From SFTJ01 sp051871515 (lineage in GTDB: Bacteria; Bacteroidota; Bacteroidia; Bacteroidales; Muribaculaceae), in contig JBJECY010000121.1 of NCBI GenBank assembly GCA_051871515.1, positions 21,013 through 85,012 on the forward strand: a stretch of DNA of 64,000 bases, read 5' to 3'. Each line of letters begins with the position of its first letter. Position 1 is the first letter of the stretch. The position numbers and the translations under genes are program-made. A model generated the notes under the pieces. It was given only the letters and a program-made list of their open reading frames with translations. It had not been told where the DNA came from and searched no databases. Below are positions 54,457-61,404 of this stretch, one piece after another.

Positions 54457-55377
54457 CTATAACACCTCAATCACCATGCCTTCTTGTGTGGCAACGGTGT
54501 TGGCGAAGATGGCTTGGGCCTCGGTGAGCAATTGCGCTTCATCATCGTAGCGGATTGAGTAGTGCCCGATGGCGAGTTTGCCCACATTTGCATCTCGTGC
54601 TATTGTAGCGGCTTGTGCTGCTGTGGAGTGAGCAGCATTTTCTGCACTCTGTTGGTCCTCGGTGGTGAAAGTTGCCTCATGATAGAGCAGGCTGACGCCC
54701 ATGATTTGAGGAATCATCTCGGGGTAGTAAGCTGTGTCGCTGCAATAGGCATATTTGCGAGGCACAAAGTCGCTTGGCATTGTCAATTCGCTGTTTGGCA
54801 CCACGGTGCCATCTTCCAATGTCCAGTTAGCACCGGCCTTGATTTTGCCAAATTCTTTGGGTGGTATATTGTAGGCTTTGCATCGCTCGGGCAACAGCAC
54901 TGCTGGTTTCTCTTTCTCGCTAAACAAAAAGCCGCAACATGGCACGCGATGGTTGAGCGGAATAGTCTCCACCTTCATGTCTTTATCCTCATAGATGACG
55001 GCTTGTTTGGTTGTGTCAAGTGGGTGCATAATGAGTTTAAATGGCAGATAGCAGTATTGCTCAAGGTCTTTTTCAAGTGGGGCTTGCAAGTCGGCAGGGA
55101 GCCAGAGGTGCAAGTCGGTTTTGCGGTCAAGCATCAAACCCAGGCTTGAAATGAGAGGTACAAGCCCAAAGAAATGGTCGCCATGGGCGTGACTGATGAA
55201 TATATGATTCATGTTTGTCACTTTGATGCCCGATTTCCATATCTGCGTCTGTGTACCCTCGCCACAATCCACAAGGAAAACCTTCTCGTGTACGTTTACC
55301 AATTGTGCTGTTGTCATGTGTCGTGCGGTTGGCACAGCCGAACCGCACCCTAATATGTTAACTTCAAATTTTTCCAT
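54457..55377 (-). CDS. rnz: Ribonuclease Z
   Basis: 306 residues from ATG at 55377; the open frame extends eight codons further but the family starts at MEKFEVNILGCGSA. A metallo-beta-lactamase-fold nuclease that trims tRNA 3' ends. Motifs are the zinc-binding FISHAHGDHFFGLV, LVDCGEGTQ, YCSDTAYYPEM and the late LAIGHYSIRYDD. It lies beside an RNA-repair operon on the same strand but is separated from it by 267 bases, so it is probably a separate transcript. A possible -7 element TAGATTTG (minus strand, 55599-55606) lies about 220 bases upstream; the rest of that gap shows nothing clear. Confidence 0.95.
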   Translation of the reverse strand: MEKFEVNILGCGSAVPTARHMTTAQLVNVHEKVFLVDCGEGTQTQIWKSGIKVTNMNHIFISHAHGDHFFGLVPLISSLGLMLDRKTDLHLWLPADLQAPLEKDLEQYCYLPFKLIMHPLDTTKQAVIYEDKDMKVETIPLNHRVPCCGFLFSEKEKPAVLLPERCKAYNIPPKEFGKIKAGANWTLEDGTVVPNSELTMPSDFVPRKYAYCSDTAYYPEMIPQIMGVSLLYHEATFTTEDQQSAENAAHSTAAQAATIARDANVGKLAIGHYSIRYDDEAQLLTEAQAIFANTVATQEGMVIEVL

Positions 55378-55644
55378 AGTTCTATAAATAATTTTTTTCA
55401 AAAGCCTGTGCCATGGTTGCTGTCATTAGGCAGTGTGCTCTTGATTAAGTTTTTTTCTGTTAATTATCTCGTAATTCGTTAGTGCTTAAAAAAGCATTTT
55501 TTTGCCGGCTCACCTCTTTATGGCATAAAAGCGAAAATGTAACCTTCAACTGATGTGGAAAACATTTTTTTCTCGTATCGGTTGCTTTGTTTGCGCATCA
55601 AATCTAAGTTACACTTCTCTTGTTTTGCTTGATGCAATAGTGCT

Positions 55645-56763
55645 CTACACGCTAACCCAATCAACCGTTCTTGCTTCGTGAGGCTCGGGTGGCGTGAGTT
55701 TGCTTAGCATTGATTCTATCACATAGAGCGGAACCGCTGAGCTTCGTTGAGCGTTGCGTTGCAACTCGGTTTCAAAGTCGGTCTCAAGGTAAACTATTCG
55801 CACTCGGGCGTGATAGGTTTCAAAAAGGGAGATGAGCGACTCCCGTAGTTGTGGCGTGATGCTTGTGGCGTTCCACACAAACGGTTGATGCTTGCGCAAA
55901 TATTCCTTAGCCTGTTCGCGAGCCATATTTGCCACATAGCCTTGTTCGGCATTGGGAGAGATTTTGTGCTTGCGGCGTAGGTCGTCGAGTGATACCACGG
56001 GGAGGTGTGGCAAATTTTTTGCTATCCAAGTATCTTTGCCGGTACCGGGCAGCCCCGACATCATTATCACTTCGCCCCAAGTGTCGTCAAAAAGTGATTG
56101 CTCTTTCCACACCTCTTGTCCGCTAAGGAATGTTCGGCGTGTGGCATCAGATGGGAAGGGATAACACCCATTGAGGCAACCCTCTTCTTGTGCCAGTTCT
56201 TCACACAAAGCAATTTGGTCAAGCATCAGCTTTTGGTCGTTGCATTTGCGCCCAAGCATATCGGCTTTGCAAAGCATGCAGAGCATGCTGATTGAAAAGT
56301 CGGGTGCCAACAGACTGTTTGAAGCAATTTTATGCAGTTGCAGTTTGCCGTTTTTCATATCTATGGCGTGGGGCGGAAATGAGTGATAACGTATGAGTTG
56401 ACAAATGGCCTCACGCGCTTGCATCAGCTGGCGATTGCCGCACATGCCGTATTGTTTCCAAAGCAGCTCTCGCGCCATGCGGCTTCCGGTTGGCGCATGG
56501 TGTGGCGATGTCACCTCACCCATAACTGACTGGGTGGTTTTCACCTTGCCAATGTCATGCAGCAATGTGGCTATGGTGAGGATGTGCTTCTGAAGGCTGT
56601 TGAGTGATTGATACTCAGGCAATTGATGCAGCGCATCCACAGCCATTAGAGTATGGGTGTAAACATCGCCCTCGTCGTGCCAATGCTTTGGCTGGGGCGT
56701 CAACTCCATCAGTCCCTTATATGTGTTGAGCACATTTGCCTCAATGTATTGAAAATCACACAT
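55645..56763 (-). CDS. HD-Pnk: HD phosphoesterase fused to 5'-OH polynucleotide kinase
   Basis: 372 residues from ATG at 56763. Earlier Met codons lie deep in the preceding ligase gene and are rejected; this start overlaps that gene's end by eight bases. The N-terminal HD domain has HDEGDVYTHTL, ATLLHDIGK (His69, Asp70) and HHAPTGSRMA. The C-terminal P-loop kinase has GLPGTGKDTW (about 239-248) and SLDDLRRKH, the DD-x-R pattern of T4-Pnk-type kinases. This is the architecture of the HD-Pnk enzyme described from Runella. There the HD part removes 2',3'-cyclic or 2'-phosphates and the kinase adds 5'-phosphate. It would heal broken RNA ends before sealing by the co-encoded ligase. Activity here is inferred. 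Confidence 0.88.
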   Translation of the reverse strand: MCDFQYIEANVLNTYKGLMELTPQPKHWHDEGDVYTHTLMAVDALHQLPEYQSLNSLQKHILTIATLLHDIGKVKTTQSVMGEVTSPHHAPTGSRMARELLWKQYGMCGNRQLMQAREAICQLIRYHSFPPHAIDMKNGKLQLHKIASNSLLAPDFSISMLCMLCKADMLGRKCNDQKLMLDQIALCEELAQEEGCLNGCYPFPSDATRRTFLSGQEVWKEQSLFDDTWGEVIMMSGLPGTGKDTWIAKNLPHLPVVSLDDLRRKHKISPNAEQGYVANMAREQAKEYLRKHQPFVWNATSITPQLRESLISLFETYHARVRIVYLETDFETELQRNAQRSSAVPLYVIESMLSKLTPPEPHEARTVDWVSV

Positions 56764-57559
56764 TTTGATATAGTTGATTGATGCTTGATGTGATTCGGTT
56801 GGGCACAATAGGGCGGTCGAGCCAAGCGCTTTGTGGTTGCTCCACGGTTTGCAAGAACGATGCCCGCACATATTTCATGCGGTCAACCACCTCGCCATTT
56901 TCCTCAACCTTGATGTAGATGCCCTCCATTGTGCGTGAAGAGTCGGTTTCACGGCACACTTGGTCAACGTCGAGCTTTAGCTTGGCAGCGTCTTCCCTTA
57001 GATGCTCAATGTGTTGGCTTGAGATGTAAGCTGAATCGCCAAGGTGTGAAATAACGTCGTCAACGCATGAAAAAATGCCTGTTGCCAGCACCGGTACTGA
57101 GCAGATTGGCAGCCCTTTAAGCAAATTGTGCCTTGATGTGGTGTCAAGGTATTTGCCGGTTTCACGGTTGAGCACGTCAAATTCCATGAAATAGTGAGGC
57201 AAGAGGTCGTAGTAGATTGAATGTTTGGCATACATCCATTCGCCGTACATAATATATTTGCTGCCAAGCACTTCGTAAAGCGCATCGCGGTGAACCATGC
57301 TCCATTGCTTGAACAGGTCGTAATGCCGTTCGCGATAACCACCGGTGAGAAAATGGCCGCGGCTTTGCAGGCGCAGCTCGCCATCTTGACTGAATGAAAT
57401 GGCAGAGTTTGCGCCATCAATTTTCTCCTCGAGTACAATATGGCGTCCGGCGATGTCGCTAAATGGGCGTTGGCTCAAATCTTCGTCACCAGGTTGCAGA
57501 CGCGACCCTTGTAGGTGAGGCGTGCGCGGATATTTTATTATTTTGTCGTAGGTGTCCAT
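56756..57559 (-). CDS. RNA ligase family protein
   Basis: 267 residues. Nucleotidyltransferase motifs are in order: motif I EEKIDGANS with the AMP-accepting Lys, RGHFLTGG downstream, motif III-like YIMYGEWMYAKHS, YFMEFDVL, motif IV EGIYIKVEENG, and motif V VDRMKYVR. The opening YPRTPHL is typical of this ligase group. It joins RNA 3'-OH and 5'-phosphate ends with ATP or a similar nucleotide. It lies 12 bases after the methyltransferase and overlaps the end-healing HD-Pnk gene, so sealing and healing are made together. Confidence 0.9.
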   Translation of the reverse strand: MDTYDKIIKYPRTPHLQGSRLQPGDEDLSQRPFSDIAGRHIVLEEKIDGANSAISFSQDGELRLQSRGHFLTGGYRERHYDLFKQWSMVHRDALYEVLGSKYIMYGEWMYAKHSIYYDLLPHYFMEFDVLNRETGKYLDTTSRHNLLKGLPICSVPVLATGIFSCVDDVISHLGDSAYISSQHIEHLREDAAKLKLDVDQVCRETDSSRTMEGIYIKVEENGEVVDRMKYVRASFLQTVEQPQSAWLDRPIVPNRITSSINQLYQNV

Positions 57560-57571
57560 AGTTTGTTTTTA

Positions 57572-58198
57572 TTATTTAATATAGGCCACCATCACATGGT
57601 GGTTGGTGACTGACATGAATTTAACTTTATTACAACCGTTTTCCAGAAACAATTGTTTGAGTTGATTGGTTGAAAACAGATGTATGTGCTCGGGGTTATC
57701 ATCGGGCTTTGATGGCACTGAAACAATAACATAATTCTTTGCCAAGCGGATGGCATTTCTCACCACTGACAGAGTGTCGGGTATGTGCTCCATAACTTCA
57801 AGCATAGTCACAACGTCAAATGATTTGTCGGGATAATCCCATGTGCAAATGTCTTGCTGAAGAGCATGCAGATTATCTATCCCTCCCAGATGAATGCATT
57901 GATGCAGTGCAACGCGGTGAGGGAGAATATCGACGCTGGTGACTTCAATGTGGGGGAAATCGCGCAACAGAGGGAAAAGGAATACCCCTCGGCCGCTACC
58001 CACATCGAGCAACGTGTTGCATTGCCCAGTTGGCACAATGCCTTGCAGAAAGCTCAACACCATTTTCACGCGTGGCAAATCTTCTTTCACCTTAAAATAG
58101 TGCATCTTCATTTCGGGGGCATCTTTTTCTCCGGCATATTGTATTTCATAGCCTCGCTTGTAAGCTTCTGCGAGGCGGGTTAAGTATTGCTGTTCCAT
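57572..58198 (-). CDS. SAM-dependent methyltransferase of the RNA-repair operon
   Basis: 208 residues, class I Rossmann fold. Motif I is LLDVGSGRGVFLFPL, motif II VTSVDILPHRV, motif IV FDVVTMLEVMEHI. The ExxEH in motif IV and the later HIHLFS resemble the metal-binding pattern of Hen1 2'-O-methyltransferases, which protect repaired RNA 3' ends. The same residues also occur in ordinary methyltransferases, so the Hen1 reading is only a suggestion. The start codon overlaps the kptA stop (TAATG), and the ligase follows 12 bases later. This supports an RNA substrate. Confidence 0.8.
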   Translation of the reverse strand: MEQQYLTRLAEAYKRGYEIQYAGEKDAPEMKMHYFKVKEDLPRVKMVLSFLQGIVPTGQCNTLLDVGSGRGVFLFPLLRDFPHIEVTSVDILPHRVALHQCIHLGGIDNLHALQQDICTWDYPDKSFDVVTMLEVMEHIPDTLSVVRNAIRLAKNYVIVSVPSKPDDNPEHIHLFSTNQLKQLFLENGCNKVKFMSVTNHHVMVAYIK

Positions 58199-58719
58199 TA
58201 TGGTTGCTCTAAAGTTATATATTTAACTGCTACATATTCGGTAAGCCACACATCATTGTTGCTCAAAAAGAATTTCACACCGTCTTCAGCCATTTGTTTG
58301 GCATTGATTCTGAGCACAATTGGTTTGCCGTGTCGTTTGCCCACGTTGATGGCAGTATCATGGTCAGTTGAGAGATGAACATGAAGCCTACTGCCACTGA
58401 TAATGCCATCGCGCATTATCTGTGGCACGGTTGATTCGGCTGTGCCGTGAAACAAGAAGTGAGGCGGAGTGGTTTCATTAAGTTCCACATCCACATTCAC
58501 CGAATGACCTTGACGAGCACGAATGAGAGTTTTGTCGGCGGAGTATTCAAAACGTCGTTTGTTGTTTGTCGCAACTATCTCGTCAATCAACTCTGGCGTA
58601 AAGCCATGGTTGGCAACAAGGTCGCTCACTTCTCTCCATCCATGCTCGTTGAATTGGTATTCTTTATCATGTCTTAACAGATATGCCAATTTTTTGCTTT
58701 GTGCTGTAAGCTTGTTCAT
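58198..58719 (-). CDS. kptA: RNA 2'-phosphotransferase (Tpt1/KptA)
   Basis: 173 residues, normal length. It removes an RNA 2'-phosphate by transferring it to NAD. The family blocks are complete: LAYLLRHDKEYQFNEHGW with catalytic Arg-His, IRARQGHSVNVD, LFHGTAE, and SRLHVHLSTD. It is the first gene of a four-gene operon with methyltransferase, RNA ligase and HD-Pnk. In plants and fungi Tpt1 removes the 2'-phosphate left by tRNA ligase, so this context suggests a similar pathway. It lies 95 bases after the Rel gene on the same strand, so read-through from rel is possible. Confidence 0.95.
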   Translation of the reverse strand: MNKLTAQSKKLAYLLRHDKEYQFNEHGWREVSDLVANHGFTPELIDEIVATNNKRRFEYSADKTLIRARQGHSVNVDVELNETTPPHFLFHGTAESTVPQIMRDGIISGSRLHVHLSTDHDTAINVGKRHGKPIVLRINAKQMAEDGVKFFLSNNDVWLTEYVAVKYITLEQP

Positions 58720-58814
58720 CGCTCAGTATTGTGTAAATTAGGGTAAATGTTGTTCTTCCATGAAACGCTGTTGTTTAAGCCTTTTGCTGTTTCGTTACAT
58801 GCAGTTGTTTGTGA

Positions 58815-60686
58815 TTATTCAATGTCGATTCTCGAAACTTCATCCACGTTTTTGATGGCCGAAATAGACTCCATCGCTTTCTCCAACTCCCTCACCGAAT
58901 GGACGGCAAAATCTACTGAGGTTTCCACGATACGGTCAACGGTTACAGTGTTAAGGCGTGAGATTGAGAGATTCTGTTGCTCGGTGATGCACGCCACCAC
59001 GTCGCTCAACAAGTGGTAACGGTCAACGCCACGGATGCAAACGCGAACAGGGAACAGGAAAGCATTTTGTTCCTCAAAGTTTACGGCAACTATTGAGTCG
59101 CCTTGCTCTGAAGCCATGCGAATGGCATCGGGGCAATTGCGCTTGTGCAATGTGATTTTGCCAGCAGCATCTTTGAAGCCTATCACCTCGTCGCCAGGCA
59201 AAGGATGGCAGCAGGAGCAGCGCGAGTAGGGCATCTTCTCCTTGCCGGCAAAATGAGTGCGCAGGGTGCGCTTGGCCTTATAGGTGAGCACATGGTTGAG
59301 CCAGCTCTTTTCAGGGAAGACACTGCTGTCGGTGCTTATTTGCACGCAGTCGCCGCGACGCAACACGGTTTTAACCGAGCTTAACCGGCCGTTGATGCGG
59401 GCATACTCGGCATGTAGCCCCACTTCGCTGTGTATCTCAAAGGCAAAGTCCAATGCGGTAGCGTCCTTGGGCAGGATAACGCCTTTGCCCTGAGGAGTAA
59501 ACACCATGATGTCATCGTTATAGAACGAGGCTGTGACGCCATCCATATAGTCCATTTCATGGCTGTGATAAGCAATATCTTTAAGCACAGCCTTAAATTT
59601 CTCTAACCATACTTTCACATTCTCCTCGGTACGCTCAGCCGTGCATCCCAAGCGAGAGGCTCGCACCATTCGCTCCGACGAGATGTGCATTTCTTCCCAT
59701 CCGCCCTGGTCGTTGAGCATCTTCACGTGGAAACTCTGATAACCGTTTTCTTTTGGCGCGTTGATATAGTTTGATACGCTGCCCGGTCGCTCTTTGAAAT
59801 GGTCGGTTAGTACGGAATAGATGAGAAGGCACAGTTTCTTCTCTTCTTGTTGATTGCAGGCATCATAGATGATGCGGATGTAGTGCTTGCCATCAACGTG
59901 ATGGAAGTCGCAACCTTTTGAGTGCATCTTGCGCCAAATGCTGTAAGGCATGCGGTATCGCAATTCAATTCTTGCCTTGATGCCATTGTCTTCCAACAGC
60001 TCGCTTACCTTTGAGATGAATCCTTCGAGGTTCTTCTTCTCGGCATGTTTAATTTCGCCCAACATTCGTTCAATCTGCTCATACTCACGGGGACAGCGGT
60101 AATGAAACGACAGGTTCTCCAGCTCGGTCTTTACATGATACAGCCCAAGTCGGTTGGCAAGAGGAGCATAGAAATAGTCGGTCTCGCCGGCAATCTTCAT
60201 CTGCTTGTCGGGGCGCATGCTTGCCAGTGTGCGCATATTGTGAAGGCGGTCGGCAAGCTTCACCAAGATGGCGCGCACGTCATATTGCACCGATGCCAAT
60301 ATCTGACGGTAGTTGTCCACTTGCTTCGATTTGTCGTATTTCTCCTTTTTCTGTTTGGTGACAACGCCCACAAGAAAGGCCACATCGTCGCCAAAGCGTT
60401 CTCTGATGTCCTCAATGGTGTATTGGGTGTCTTCAACCACATCATGCAGGAATGCCGCCATCACGGGATTTGCGCCAAGTTCCAATTCCTCTGCCACAAT
60501 ACGTGCCACGGCAATAGGATGAATGATATATGGCTCACCCGTCTTGCGCTTTTGTTCCTTGTGTGCTTCTGCAGCCAACTCGTAAGCGTTACGCACAAGC
60601 TGCATCTGCTTGTCATCCACTCGTTGAGCCAACATCTTGAAGATGCTCTCAACACTTGCTTGATAATTTTGGGAAACGTTGTTCAT
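58815..60686 (-). CDS. Rel/SpoT-family (p)ppGpp hydrolase with altered synthetase domain
   Basis: 623 residues, shorter than the usual 700-plus. The HD hydrolase domain is intact (HPIAVARIVAEELELGANP, AFLHDVVEDT, VKLADRLHNMRTL). The synthetase region keeps RYRMPYSIWRKM, RIIYDA and GYQSFHV. The block that reads E-x-QIRT in active enzymes reads EEMHISSERM here, and the AHW block is ERTEEN. A TGS domain (DDIMVFTPQGKGVILPKDATA) and an ACT domain at the C-terminus follow. A likely role is (p)ppGpp breakdown in the stringent response. This degenerate branch is known to me in other Bacteroidota, and a second, synthetase-competent copy is expected elsewhere. It follows a small unknown gene by 15 bases. 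Confidence 0.88.
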   Translation of the reverse strand: MNNVSQNYQASVESIFKMLAQRVDDKQMQLVRNAYELAAEAHKEQKRKTGEPYIIHPIAVARIVAEELELGANPVMAAFLHDVVEDTQYTIEDIRERFGDDVAFLVGVVTKQKKEKYDKSKQVDNYRQILASVQYDVRAILVKLADRLHNMRTLASMRPDKQMKIAGETDYFYAPLANRLGLYHVKTELENLSFHYRCPREYEQIERMLGEIKHAEKKNLEGFISKVSELLEDNGIKARIELRYRMPYSIWRKMHSKGCDFHHVDGKHYIRIIYDACNQQEEKKLCLLIYSVLTDHFKERPGSVSNYINAPKENGYQSFHVKMLNDQGGWEEMHISSERMVRASRLGCTAERTEENVKVWLEKFKAVLKDIAYHSHEMDYMDGVTASFYNDDIMVFTPQGKGVILPKDATALDFAFEIHSEVGLHAEYARINGRLSSVKTVLRRGDCVQISTDSSVFPEKSWLNHVLTYKAKRTLRTHFAGKEKMPYSRCSCCHPLPGDEVIGFKDAAGKITLHKRNCPDAIRMASEQGDSIVAVNFEEQNAFLFPVRVCIRGVDRYHLLSDVVACITEQQNLSISRLNTVTVDRIVETSVDFAVHSVRELEKAMESISAIKNVDEVSRIDIE

Positions 60687-60701
60687 ATTATTTCCTGTTT
60701 T

Positions 60702-61139
60702 TTAGTTTTTTTGTGTTTCTTTTTCCATCTCATTCAACTCGTCGTTATCCTTTATGTTTCGGAACATAACCAATGGTTTGCCTGCTCTGTCAACATAACT
60801 ATAGATTGTGATTTCTCTGTCATTTAACCCTTTCGCTTTGTCAATTGCATTTTGTGGCAAGCCTTTCAATGACAGCCAATCAATGTCGTCAGTGCGAGTG
60901 GTTTTAAGGATAGTCCACCTATCCATAAACTCGACGGCAGTCTTATTCCTCTCATCCATAAGGAAGCGAGGCTTCCAATACCCTCCAATCACTTGGTTGA
61001 TGACACTCATACCATCATCAAGGTCACATCTCTCGTAAGGGTATTGAGCATATTCCTTAGCACAGAGTGTTTTGTACAATTCACAAGCACCAGTATCCTC
61101 AATTAGCGAACTATTTCCGAACGACTTAAACTTCTTCAT
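60702..61139 (-). CDS. Unrecognised small protein upstream of rel
   Basis: 145 residues from ATG at 61139, the start chosen because the earlier frame crosses an intergenic hairpin and lacks normal composition. No signal peptide or membrane segment. Notable stretches are CDLDDGMSVINQVIGGYWKPRF and DIDWLSLKGLP, and a highly charged C-terminus (NDELNEMEKE). I recognise no family. Its stop is 15 bases before the rel start, so co-transcription with rel is likely, and any function may relate to growth control. This is context only. Confidence 0.65.
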   Translation of the reverse strand: MKKFKSFGNSSLIEDTGACELYKTLCAKEYAQYPYERCDLDDGMSVINQVIGGYWKPRFLMDERNKTAVEFMDRWTILKTTRTDDIDWLSLKGLPQNAIDKAKGLNDREITIYSYVDRAGKPLVMFRNIKDNDELNEMEKETQKN

Positions 61140-61176
61140 AATCGTATAATTAATGTGTGTGAAAATTGTATGACGA

Positions 61177-61201
61177 GAGGTAGGGACAACAACCCTACCT
61201 C
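61177..61201. repeat. Perfect 9-bp hairpin upstream of the small unknown gene
   Basis: GAGGTAGGG (61177-61185) and its complement (61193-61201), 7-base loop. No T run follows on either strand, so it is more likely a leader structure than a terminator. Confidence 0.5.
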
Positions 61202-61247
61202 TTCTTGATATGGTTATAGAGTGACATTTTATTTTTGCAGTTTTTGT

Positions 61248-61278
61248 CCACAAAGTTTGCAATATGACTATTGCAAAC
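61248..61278 (-). terminator. Weak terminator after the Ig-repeat gene
   Basis: A perfect 9-bp stem GTTTGCAAT/ATTGCAAAC (61255-61263 with 61270-61278), followed on the minus strand by a short T-containing tail. Confidence 0.45.
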
Positions 61279-61404
61279 ATCTCCATTGGTGATGGAAGAG
61301 GTGGTTGGAAAAATGCCGCACTAAGTTAATGAAACAAATTGAAATATCAACTATCGATGACAATTTTTATGATGTCCACAATGCTTACAATATGAAATTT
61401 GCCA

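Noticed and set aside
60045..60827. 260-codon frame antisense to rel
   Set aside because: It lies opposite the conserved Rel coding sequence and shows no domain; shadow frame.
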